Below, one piece after another: positions 1-7,581 of a stretch of DNA of 15,182 bases. Each line of letters begins with the position of its first letter. The stretch's first letter is position 1. The notes under the pieces were generated by a model. It ran no database searches. It was not told the origin of the DNA and saw only the letters and a program-made list of their open reading frames with translations. The DNA lies in NCBI GenBank assembly GCA_002420145.1, contig DIHL01000039.1:1-15182 (forward strand), written 5' to 3'. This stretch comes from Bacteroidetes bacterium UBA5697 (lineage in GTDB: Bacteria > Bacteroidota > Bacteroidia > B-17B0 > Aurantibacillaceae). Position numbers and translations under genes: made by a program.

Positions 1-20
1 TTAAATCAAATTTGATTTAA
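1..20. repeat. Perfect 20-bp palindrome at the left edge
   Basis: Bases 1-10 (ttaaatcaaa) are exactly the reverse complement of bases 11-20 (tttgatttaa), with no loop. The run continues into aattttc. It lies downstream of the operon terminator, so it may belong to the next transcription unit as an operator or as the base of another hairpin. The window starts here, so its full extent cannot be seen. Palindromes made almost only of A and T can arise by chance in DNA this AT-rich. Confidence 0.4.
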
Positions 21-64
21 AATTTTCAGTCTCATCGGTTCAATTTTAACTTTTTTTCGTATAC

Positions 65-99
65 AAAAAAGGATATTGAAAATCATTTCAATATCCTTT
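65..99 (-). terminator. Intrinsic terminator of the polysaccharide operon
   Basis: Bases 68-81 (aaaggatattgaaa) pair perfectly with 86-99 (tttcaatatccttt), giving a 14-bp stem with a 4-base loop. Read on the minus strand, the stem is followed by a run of six T residues (complement of 65-70). It starts 19 bases after the stop codon of the last gene (118-120). This hairpin plus T-tract is the standard Rho-independent arrangement and marks the 3' end of the minus-strand operon. Confidence 0.88.
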
Positions 100-117
100 A
101 ATTTAAAGTTTTAAAAA

Positions 118-1197
118 TTATTTAGAATTCGGCTTAATAATTAATTTATCTCTCACATTTAATATAGGTTTTTCAAAATAAGTATAAACAAAATAAGAAG
201 TAATATATGTAAATATTATTGCAATTGAGTACTTAAAAAGTAACGAATAGCTATAAAAATATTCTGACTGAACAAGGCTATAATAAAATGGATGAATCAG
301 ATATAATGCAAATGTAAATACACTGGTATAAGTAATTACAACAAATAAAAACTTCTTTAATCTTGTACTAATATGAAATTCTTTAAACTGTTCGACAAAA
401 GGTACCATTAATGTAACAGTAAATGGCAAAATTAAAAAACCTAATGTTCTTGGAAGCAATAATTCATCGACTAAATAAATTGGTGTATTAATTTCCACAA
501 TCCAATATAAATAGCTTAAAAATAATATAAATCCAATCAGAAACACATAAATATTTTGCATTTTATCGTATGTTTTAAATTTATTAAATTTCATAAAAGC
601 AAGTGTAACTCCTAAAAATAAAGAATCAAATCGAAAAGGAAAATTCCCATTAACGCCTTGATAAGGCACATTAAAATGGTAAACATATACAAAACGTAAA
701 ATATTAACTACCAGTATAAATAGTATTAAAAAAAGTACTATTAGATTTTTATCTCTAAAAGATCGAGTAATTATAAACAAATAAAGTGGCGCAAAAATAT
801 AAAACCATTCTTCTATCACTAAGCTCCATGAAACTTCTAAAAAATCAATTCCATAAAAATTATTTTGAAGAAAAAAGAAATAATAAAAAATATTTGCTCC
901 AATACCATTATCAATCAACGCAAACTTAAAAATCAAAACCAAATAATACAGTGGTAATATTCTAAACCAACGTCTTGTCCAAAAATTCCAAAGTGTAACA
1001 ATAAATGGTTTGTTATAATTTAAATCTTTAAATAAAATTCCTCCTATTAAAAACCCACTCAATACAAAAAATATTTCTACACCAACTCCTCCAATCTTCA
1101 TTGGATCTAATCCTGAAATAGCAATACCAGCATGTTGAAGAAGTACCAGCCATATTGCTATAGTTCTAATAATATCTAATCCAAAGTTTCTATTCAT
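118..1197 (-). CDS. OafA-type membrane O-acyltransferase (acyltransferase 3 family)
   Basis: Integral inner-membrane acyltransferase, expected to transfer an acetyl or other acyl group to a hydroxyl of the surface glycan or its precursor. The 359-residue product shows the family landmarks in order: GLDIIRTIAI with H22 in the first membrane helix; FFVLSGFLIG at 43-52; the basic RRWFRILPLYY at 75-85; SWSLVIEEWFY at 123-133; LYLIHPFYY near 300; and a closing YFEKPI. Most of the protein is hydrophobic, with about ten membrane spans. The length is normal for the version without a C-terminal SGNH domain. The ATG is followed by the typical N-terminal helix. It is the last gene before the terminator. 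Family is certain; acyl donor and target sugar are unknown. Confidence 0.9.
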   Translation of the reverse strand: MNRNFGLDIIRTIAIWLVLLQHAGIAISGLDPMKIGGVGVEIFFVLSGFLIGGILFKDLNYNKPFIVTLWNFWTRRWFRILPLYYLVLIFKFALIDNGIGANIFYYFFFLQNNFYGIDFLEVSWSLVIEEWFYIFAPLYLFIITRSFRDKNLIVLFLILFILVVNILRFVYVYHFNVPYQGVNGNFPFRFDSLFLGVTLAFMKFNKFKTYDKMQNIYVFLIGFILFLSYLYWIVEINTPIYLVDELLLPRTLGFLILPFTVTLMVPFVEQFKEFHISTRLKKFLFVVITYTSVFTFALYLIHPFYYSLVQSEYFYSYSLLFKYSIAIIFTYITSYFVYTYFEKPILNVRDKLIIKPNSK

Positions 1198-1250
1198 TTA
1201 AAATTATAATCTCATGATATAAATAATCATTTAATCGATAGTTATTACAA

Positions 1251-2003
1251 TTATTTACTAATATTATTTTTTTCAATAATATAAACAAATCCATTCGATT
1301 GTCTCAAGCATTCTACCTTATAATATAAATCAGAGGTTTCCTTTGCTTCTTTACTATTTAATTTCCTTTTGTAACGTAAGCCTAAGTATGCAATTTTTGA
1401 TTTTAGTTTTATAATACCTCTTATACAACTTGCTATTATTCGTCTAGAAAAGTTGAATGGCAAAGGATAAAAAAGAACTTTTAAATGATAATCAATTCCA
1501 AAACGTGAACCGCCAGTTATTTTTTTCAAACGCATTCCGTAAGTTTCGGCATAGTGTTCAAGTGCCTTAAAAGATAAATGTGAATATGAGATTTCGTGAA
1601 AACATTCCATGAAAGCGACATAACCAATAAACAACCCACCTGGTTTTAAAACTCTAGAAACTTCGGATATAGCTTTTTCAACTTCTGGAATATGCTCTAA
1701 GACAGCGTCCATAATAGCTATATCAAAAGTATTATCATTAAATGGAAGATTTTGAGCATCTGCAACTACAGTATGAGCGCCACCTTCAAATGGCTCTACT
1801 CCTGTCCATTCACCTCCAGCAGCCTCAACAATTTCTTTATTTCTTCCATAACCACAGCCTATATCTACAACTTTCTTTCCTCTACAAATTTCTTTTATGG
1901 TGTAGATAGGTTCATTAATAAATATTTCGCAGTTTGGTGCTTGGTCTTTTAAGGTCAATTTTCTAACTCCTTGCCCTAATACTGGCTTCGACTTGTTTTC
2001 CAT
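1251..2003 (-). CDS. Class I SAM-dependent methyltransferase
   Basis: Soluble 250-residue protein with a Rossmann-type methyltransferase core (Methyltransf_11 type). VDIGCGYGR at about 46-54 is the SAM-binding glycine-rich loop. VEPF around residue 70 is the acidic end of strand 2. ADAQNLPF followed by FDIAIMDAVLEHI (about 80-105) are motifs II and III, and VLKPGG at about 118-124 is the post-core motif. The last 100 residues are basic and probably form the acceptor side. It lies 28 bases after the upstream glycosyltransferase and 53 bases before the acyltransferase. Inference: it methylates a sugar or a terminal residue of the glycan. The substrate cannot be read from sequence, and regulatory or lipid methyltransferases share this core. 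Confidence 0.85.
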   Translation of the reverse strand: MENKSKPVLGQGVRKLTLKDQAPNCEIFINEPIYTIKEICRGKKVVDIGCGYGRNKEIVEAAGGEWTGVEPFEGGAHTVVADAQNLPFNDNTFDIAIMDAVLEHIPEVEKAISEVSRVLKPGGLFIGYVAFMECFHEISYSHLSFKALEHYAETYGMRLKKITGGSRFGIDYHLKVLFYPLPFNFSRRIIASCIRGIIKLKSKIAYLGLRYKRKLNSKEAKETSDLYYKVECLRQSNGFVYIIEKNNISK

Positions 2004-2031
2004 TATTGTTATTTGAATTGATTAAATATAA

Positions 2032-3201
2032 TTAATGCGTTTTTAAAATATCCACCAGTTTTTGATAAGAGTATGTATTTATTTTCGACTCTTTCATGAA
2101 ATCTCTTTTTGCTAATAAAAAACATTTTTCTTTTGTTTTTGTATCCGTTTTTTTTAGTAAAAACCAATCTGTATGCTCTTCATTGACTATAAAACCACAA
2201 TCATTTTCAACAACATATTTACTGAAATCTCCTAAATTTTCAGTAATTAATACAGGAAGTCCAGCATATAAATATTCTGCAAACTTAACAGGTGAGGCGA
2301 CTTTGTTTGTATAAGATTGTTCACGTAACAACAAACCATAATCACAACAATGTAAATACGAAAGTACATCTTTATGCTCTAACCATTTAATAAAAACTCT
2401 ATTAGGATATTTTTGTTTAAAATATTTATTATCTATATTTTCTTTTGAAAGAAACAAAACTTTAATCCTTTCATCTTTTTCTAATAAAGGTGATAGTATT
2501 TTTTCCATTAATTCAAAAGATTGCCAAGGTGCTGCTGATCCAGCATAAACTAATATAATATCCGTTTGCCTAATCCCTAACTCTCTTTTAATAAGTTCTG
2601 TTCTTTCGCTTAAATTAAATGTATCGTCACTAAAGAATTTATTATCCAAAGTACATGGTATAACAACTTCTTTTCCTTTCACATATTTGAAATTTTGTTC
2701 CCAATACTTTACCAATTGATTAGAAACTGCAATTCTAAAATCACTGTTGTTTATCGCATAGCTTTCAATACGATGAATGTTGCTACGTAAATAATCTACT
2801 GGAAACACATCGTATTCTCCTATCTCTGCCGTTAAAGCACTTCGTCCATCCACAACAATTTTTTTAAGTAATCCTGTTTTTTTAATACGTAATGCCATTT
2901 TAGCGCAAAACACATTGCGGCAAATGGCAATACGTTCACCAGTAAATAAACAAACAAAAAATAAGAGTAATGCTGTCCACTCAAAATTTTTTAAACCAGG
3001 AAATGCAGGAAGCACTAATGCATTTGGGGAAAGTTGCTTTATCTTTTTTTTGGCATTACTTCGCAATAACTCTTTAATGGAAAGAAAAGCTACCAAACGT
3101 ATTTTAGCATAATGTTTTTTATTCAAATAATCGCATACGTCAATTACTTGACTCGAATAAATACCAGGATGAAATTGATCTAATAAAGTAATATATAACA
3201 T
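2032..3201 (-). CDS. Glycosyltransferase, GT-B fold (family 4-like)
   Basis: Predicted cytoplasmic transferase adding one sugar to the lipid-linked repeat unit. The N-terminal half (MLYITLLDQFHPGIYSSQV) is the acceptor domain, with a hydrophobic patch near residue 80 that could dock to the membrane. The C-terminal half begins at IILVYAGSAAPWQ (about 216-228), and near 304-319 it carries SPVKFAEYLYAGLPVL, the conserved donor-binding segment of family 4 enzymes in this phylum. The frame can be extended one codon to a TTG at 3204. I prefer the ATG at 3201, giving 389 residues and a 3-base gap from the wecB stop. Donor and acceptor sugars are not predictable. Length is normal. Confidence 0.85.
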   Translation of the reverse strand: MLYITLLDQFHPGIYSSQVIDVCDYLNKKHYAKIRLVAFLSIKELLRSNAKKKIKQLSPNALVLPAFPGLKNFEWTALLLFFVCLFTGERIAICRNVFCAKMALRIKKTGLLKKIVVDGRSALTAEIGEYDVFPVDYLRSNIHRIESYAINNSDFRIAVSNQLVKYWEQNFKYVKGKEVVIPCTLDNKFFSDDTFNLSERTELIKRELGIRQTDIILVYAGSAAPWQSFELMEKILSPLLEKDERIKVLFLSKENIDNKYFKQKYPNRVFIKWLEHKDVLSYLHCCDYGLLLREQSYTNKVASPVKFAEYLYAGLPVLITENLGDFSKYVVENDCGFIVNEEHTDWFLLKKTDTKTKEKCFLLAKRDFMKESKINTYSYQKLVDILKTH

Positions 3202-3204
3202 CAA

Positions 3205-4302
3205 CTAAATGATCTGAGATAAAACTCTTAAAATTCGTTCAGTTGCTTTTCCATCCCACCATTCAGGAATTGCTCCTTTTTTATAAGTTCCATTTTCAAT
3301 TTCGGCAATATGTTTCTTAACCAGTTCTAAATCAAATGGCAATAATGTATTTGTACCTTCATCAACCGTAACTGGGCGTTCTGTATTTGGACGAAGTGTT
3401 AAGCAAGGCTTTTGACGGAACGTAGATTCTTCCTGAATACCACCACTATCAGTTAAGATAAATGCACATTCTTTAATTAACTTTTGAAAAGCAAAATAAT
3501 CTAAAGGATCTGTACAAATTAAATTTGAATTTGATACAATGCGCTCAAACAAATTAAACTCTTTAGCATTTTTAACCGTTCTGGGATGAATCGGAAAAAT
3601 AACTTTGTAATTCTGTGTAATATATTCAATAAGGGAAATTAATTTTTCTAATTCATTTTTATTATCTACCGTCGCAGGACGGTGCATTGTCATTAAAACA
3701 AACTTATCTTTTGCGATATTTAAGTCATTTAAAACCGAAGAGGTCTCAATTTCTTTTTCAAATGATACCATTGTATCAATCATTGTATTACCAACGTAAT
3801 GAATAGCATTTTGATTTTTACCTTCGTTTTTCAAATGGGTTAATCCACTTGGCTCAGTTACAAAAAACACATCACTTAACTCATCAGCAATTAAACGATT
3901 AAATTCTTCGGGCATTGTCCGATCAAAACTTCTTAAACCTGCTTCAATATGTGCTAATTTGATATTGTGCTTATTTGCAAATAATGCGCCTGCTAATGTA
4001 GAATTTACATCTCCTGGAACAAGTAATACATCAGGCTTACCAATTTCAATACTTAAATCTTCCAGCTTTATCATAATCGCAGCAATTTGCTTATTTGCTG
4101 ATGCAGGAGCTATATTTAAATAATAATCAGGCACCAAATTAAACTGACGAAAAAACACATCAGCCATTTTCTCATCATAATGCTGTCCTGTGTGAATAAT
4201 TGAGATTTTGAACGAAGGGTAATACTGAGCTGCTAATTTTTTAAATTGCGTTACTTTAATAAAATTGGGTCTAGTTCCAATAAGAATGTGAATATTCATC
4301 AT
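3205..4302 (-). CDS. wecB: UDP-N-acetylglucosamine 2-epimerase, non-hydrolysing
   Basis: Interconverts UDP-GlcNAc and UDP-ManNAc in the cytoplasm, supplying ManNAc or its derivatives to the polysaccharide. The 365-residue length is typical. Visible motifs: GTRPNFIKV (9-17, usually GTRPE), HTGQHYD (37-43), PGDVNSTLAG (96-105, D98), HIEAGLRS (118-125, E120), PEEFNRLIAD (131-140), MHRP (206-209, H207), FPIHPRT and TDSGGIQEE (284-292). D98, E120, E132 and H207 match the catalytic acidic residues and histidine of the family. The ATG at 4302 overlaps the TGA of the preceding gene (ATGA), suggesting translational coupling. No UDP-ManNAc dehydrogenase is seen in the window, so ManNAc may be used directly. 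The hydrolysing NeuC-type epimerase is a less likely alternative given the motif set. Confidence 0.95.
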   Translation of the reverse strand: MMNIHILIGTRPNFIKVTQFKKLAAQYYPSFKISIIHTGQHYDEKMADVFFRQFNLVPDYYLNIAPASANKQIAAIMIKLEDLSIEIGKPDVLLVPGDVNSTLAGALFANKHNIKLAHIEAGLRSFDRTMPEEFNRLIADELSDVFFVTEPSGLTHLKNEGKNQNAIHYVGNTMIDTMVSFEKEIETSSVLNDLNIAKDKFVLMTMHRPATVDNKNELEKLISLIEYITQNYKVIFPIHPRTVKNAKEFNLFERIVSNSNLICTDPLDYFAFQKLIKECAFILTDSGGIQEESTFRQKPCLTLRPNTERPVTVDEGTNTLLPFDLELVKKHIAEIENGTYKKGAIPEWWDGKATERILRVLSQII

Positions 4303-5279
4303 AATTTATTTACTAATTTATTAGTTTCCAAAATATTTTCCACTGTCATAATACCTCCAGGGATGTTGATAGTTTCTTTTGCAAACGTATCTTCAATTTC
4401 CTCTCCTGAAATTAATTTATCAATCCATTTATGATAATAGCTTGGCGTATCAGAAGATTGTTTCATTTGTTTTAAAAACTCAAAGTCTTTAAAACCCATA
4501 CGTTGCATAAATGCAAACAAAGTTTGCACTGAATAATTATCCACTTCTGCACCCACCTGTGAGCGTGTTAGTGCAAAATAGTCATCTTCTAATACTGCAT
4601 AAAACTTATTATTTTTAGTATAAAACTGGTAAGTGTTTTGTGCTGCAATTCCAACTTTTTTATCCAAACCTAATGCATAAATAATTTTTCTTAAAGGAGT
4701 TTTTAAAGCTTTTAAAATAGGGTTGCTACGTAAGCCATCTGTTGTTCTTTTTTTATCAGGACTCCAAATATGCAATGTAGCAGATAAGGAAGCGGGATTA
4801 ATAACCACGTGTGGCTCCCACGCATCAATCAAATGCACATTCTCATCCCTTTGGTGAAAATGTTTTCTAATCTTCAATTTTGTTTCTTTAGAATGAGGAT
4901 TAACTTGTAAGTCTTTTTCAAACAACATTGTTTCGTACCCAGATCCAAAAGCAGCAAAGGTAGTTAGCATATAGTTATTATGGTGGTGAATAGCAGAGGC
5001 AGCAATATTTAAAGCGTGATTTTTCAAAGGGACAAACAAATGTACCTTAATATGAAAATCATCGCATTCATAAACGTATAAAAAAGGAATTTCATACATC
5101 GTCCATTTTCGTTGCAAATAACCTTTATCAGTTAAATTTTGTTTAAATATCTCGTTCCAAAAGTTTTTATCTTTCCCCATTTCAGGCAGTACTTTAGCAG
5201 CTTGTGCATGAAATTCTTTCCTATCAGGAAAATCTCGATTCAATTGAATTATTTTTTGTACGAATGAATTATTAATCAT
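4299..5279 (-). CDS. Unrecognised His-rich protein, possibly cupin-like
   Basis: I do not recognise this 326-residue protein. It has no signal peptide or membrane segment and looks cytoplasmic. The middle has two beta-rich stretches that resemble a cupin or cysteine-dioxygenase-like barrel. The first contains three consecutive histidines (IHHHNNYMLTTF, about 97-108) followed by FGSGYETMLFE. The second is EPHVVINPASLSATLHIWS (about 155-173). These could supply a metal site, but this is inference from residue pattern only. The N-terminal 70 residues look helical and charged, as does the C-terminal third. The frame extends to a TTG at 5285, but the ATG at 5279 is the more credible start. Its TGA overlaps the wecB start by four bases, so a link to UDP-ManNAc supply or use is plausible. 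Confidence 0.75.
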   Translation of the reverse strand: MINNSFVQKIIQLNRDFPDRKEFHAQAAKVLPEMGKDKNFWNEIFKQNLTDKGYLQRKWTMYEIPFLYVYECDDFHIKVHLFVPLKNHALNIAASAIHHHNNYMLTTFAAFGSGYETMLFEKDLQVNPHSKETKLKIRKHFHQRDENVHLIDAWEPHVVINPASLSATLHIWSPDKKRTTDGLRSNPILKALKTPLRKIIYALGLDKKVGIAAQNTYQFYTKNNKFYAVLEDDYFALTRSQVGAEVDNYSVQTLFAFMQRMGFKDFEFLKQMKQSSDTPSYYHKWIDKLISGEEIEDTFAKETINIPGGIMTVENILETNKLVNKL

Positions 5280-5438
5280 TTTCAATATTATTATTTTTAA
5301 AAGGCGTTTCTGTTATTTTTACACTAAACTTATTAATACAATTTTGATTCAAATGGTTTGCGTCATAAAATCTATTGAATCGTTCAACGCAATCGACTCA
5401 TTAAAACTATAACAATATGATTGATCATTTGCATTAAA
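5272..5438 (-). pseudogene. C-terminal remnant of an SGNH-type hydrolase-like protein
   Basis: The 257-base gap holds a decayed reading frame. One frame reads SFNESIALNDSIDF up to about 5368. After a one-base shift in a T run it continues as FYDANHLNQNCINKFS and ends at a TAA at 5272-5274. The D-x-x-HLN-x-x-G-x-x-x-F pattern is how SGNH/GDSL-like polysaccharide modification proteins end, carrying the catalytic Asp and His. Here a cysteine replaces the usual glycine, and an in-frame TAG stands immediately upstream. The remnant's TAA overlaps the ATG of the next gene, as in a formerly coupled pair. The rest, 5439-5542, shows nothing I can assign. The assignment rests on a short motif. Confidence 0.5.
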
Positions 5439-5542
5439 CTATCCACAGAACATTATTAATATAAGAATTATACAATTTGTCTTTAATGTGGGCTCAACCT
5501 GAAAACGCATGAAAGCAAGATGCCAAATAATAAAGAGCATGT

Positions 5543-6760
5543 CTAGATGAAAAAAGATGTCAATTTTTCTGTCATTTCTTTGTATGAAAATTCATTCACG
5601 CTGAAATTCTTATTATAAATTAATTGATTTGGGTCATCAATTAGCTTCTGCAATCCTTCACTTAAATTGTGTTGGTTAAAATGCATTCCTAATTTATTTA
5701 ATAAAACATAATTAGATGTAACCCCTTTTTCAGCAATATAAATTATTGGGATTTTTGAATGGATGACCTCATAAAACTTAGTTGAAAGATAATCTTTTAC
5801 ATAATCTGGGTAAATAAAAACAATATAGTCGTACTGAGACAAAGTTTCAAAAAGTGCCTTTCCAGCTATCGTTTTCTTATATTTTACCCATTTGCATGCA
5901 CCATTATCTTTGACAATATTCTTATATTTTACTATGTCCGTATATACATCTAAAGTAATTTTTCCTTCATTTTTTGAAATCACTCTACACAAAACATCAT
6001 AATAATTTTCAATATCAGCATACATTGTTCCAAAAAAAACACATTTGAATCCTTCTTTACTGTATTCTTGTTTTACAACAACTTCTTCTTCATCAAAAGC
6101 ATGTGGAAGTACGTGTATTTTACCTGAACAAGTAGGATTATTTTCCGATAAATAACTTCTCATTGGTTCAACAGGAACGGTAATAACATCAGATTGCTTT
6201 ATTACCTGACTCAACATTTCCTCCTCGAATTTCATTCGCTGGCCAGTTAATTTGCTATATTGAATGCCCCAAGTCCATGGGTCTCTTAAATCCTGTATTA
6301 AATTTATCTTAGGAAAACTCTTTTTGAGCATTAAAGCAAAATAATTTATTCTAAAGGGAGCGCCTGTTGCTATTACGTTTTTAATGCCGTGTGTTGTTAT
6401 AATTTTCCCAGCAATAGATAAAATTTTCTGTTCGTCGAATATTGCTTTATCAAAAAAATACCCTTTAACTGAAACCGCCAATAATTTCGTCCAGAGCTTG
6501 TACCTAATTCTTTCTATTAGACTATTTGGTTCAAAATTCTGCAATATGGTGGGGAAACGAGAATTAAAAATATATAGCCTGATATTTTCTGATTGTGTAT
6601 CAGCTGAAAAAAGAGAAATATTTTTGTGAGTATTTTTCGCACAAACAACATGTACGGTGTAGCCTGACTTCGCCAGATATTTGGCGAACTTAGCCCATCT
6701 TCTTCCTCCTATTCCTGGATAAGGAGGAAATGTATAGGATATTAGTAAAATATTTTTCAC
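5543..6760 (-). CDS. Glycosyltransferase, GT-B fold (family 4-like, GGRRW type)
   Basis: Predicted cytoplasmic sugar transferase of 405 residues. Its start shows the nucleotide-sugar transferase signature ISYTFPPYPGIGGRRWAKF (7-25), common in polysaccharide clusters of this phylum. Next come ATGAPFRINYF (131-141) and QDLRDPW (156-162) in the N-terminal domain. The C-terminal domain begins at CVFFGTMYADIENY (240-253) and has the donor-site segment STKFYEVIHSKIPIIYI (326-342), with the expected glutamate. Length is normal. The start is GTG at 6760; its GTGA overlaps the TGA of the upstream gene, pointing to coupled translation. A 257-base gap with a gene remnant follows it. Donor and acceptor are unknown. 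Confidence 0.87.
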   Translation of the reverse strand: MKNILLISYTFPPYPGIGGRRWAKFAKYLAKSGYTVHVVCAKNTHKNISLFSADTQSENIRLYIFNSRFPTILQNFEPNSLIERIRYKLWTKLLAVSVKGYFFDKAIFDEQKILSIAGKIITTHGIKNVIATGAPFRINYFALMLKKSFPKINLIQDLRDPWTWGIQYSKLTGQRMKFEEEMLSQVIKQSDVITVPVEPMRSYLSENNPTCSGKIHVLPHAFDEEEVVVKQEYSKEGFKCVFFGTMYADIENYYDVLCRVISKNEGKITLDVYTDIVKYKNIVKDNGACKWVKYKKTIAGKALFETLSQYDYIVFIYPDYVKDYLSTKFYEVIHSKIPIIYIAEKGVTSNYVLLNKLGMHFNQHNLSEGLQKLIDDPNQLIYNKNFSVNEFSYKEMTEKLTSFFI

Positions 6761-7575
6761 TTTTTAAATAAAAAATAATCGTAAAACAAATTCATATTTA
6801 ATTGTTGTAGAAAACGATATATTCTTTCTTTTAGAGGATATTTAAGCTTAGAGTTAGTGCTTTTTTTTTCGCCATATATGTTTTCAAATGTCTTGAACTC
6901 AATTGATTTCCAATATCCAAATTGTTTCATATAAACTTCATAATTAAAACTATTTTTTGCCGTAATAGATTCTTTATTTAATACCCTTAGATACACTGGA
7001 TTATTACGACTAGCATAAATAATTTTTTTTCCTTTGTAATATGAATGAATTTTTGAATGATCATTTTCAATCAATCGAACTTGCGCATTAATTTTTTTGA
7101 TATTTAAATTTGCTAGTGTTCCATGAACAGCCATTGCATGTTCAAATTTGTGAATACAAGTATTAGGAAACCATAAACGTATTTGCTGAGATACTGTTTG
7201 AGTTTCGTATTCGAAAAAAGCATGAAACTTATCGGTATAAATATCAAAATCTACATTTGTCAATTCTTCCAAAATGTAAGGATTAAAAAAATCATCATCA
7301 TCTAAACTAATAATATAATCAGGCGTTAATTTATTTTCAGAAATAAATTTAGTTGCAATTTGTAGCTTTTCTTCTTTTATGCCTTCATATTTTACATGAA
7401 TAAATTTTTGGTTGTTTTTTACAACATTAGGCAACTCACTTCCAATTAATAATGCCTGCCAATTTGTATAATTTTGAAGCATTAATGTTTTAAAACATAG
7501 CTCTTGTATAGCTTTCCTGTTATCATTTAAAAGAGATATTGGTGTGAGAGGAATAATAAATAAAAAGTTTTTCAT
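6757..7575 (-). CDS. Putative glycosyltransferase, GT-A fold
   Basis: Probable sugar transferase of 272 residues. DYIISLDDDDFFNPYIL (86-102) contains the acidic DXD-type cluster that binds the metal and nucleotide sugar in GT-A enzymes. The early lines (FIIPL at 6-10, NYTNWQALLIGS at 35-46) fit the first strands of the nucleotide-binding domain, though without the classic family 2 opening. Near the end, NPVYLRVLNKESIT (192-205) resembles a segment seen in putative rhamnosyltransferase-like proteins; I am less sure of that link. H173 in NDHSKIH may act in acceptor binding. It starts six bases after the preceding gene's stop codon and overlaps the next gene. A sugar-processing protein of another kind is possible but less likely. 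Confidence 0.72.
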   Translation of the reverse strand: MKNFLFIIPLTPISLLNDNRKAIQELCFKTLMLQNYTNWQALLIGSELPNVVKNNQKFIHVKYEGIKEEKLQIATKFISENKLTPDYIISLDDDDFFNPYILEELTNVDFDIYTDKFHAFFEYETQTVSQQIRLWFPNTCIHKFEHAMAVHGTLANLNIKKINAQVRLIENDHSKIHSYYKGKKIIYASRNNPVYLRVLNKESITAKNSFNYEVYMKQFGYWKSIEFKTFENIYGEKKSTNSKLKYPLKERIYRFLQQLNMNLFYDYFLFKK

Positions 7576-7581
7576 TATAAT

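Noticed and set aside
5439..5542. Open stretch starting MLFIIWHLAF after the GT-B gene, possibly the head of the SGNH remnant
   Set aside because: It is in frame with the remnant but interrupted by a TAG, and it shows no recognisable motif, so I did not include it in the remnant.
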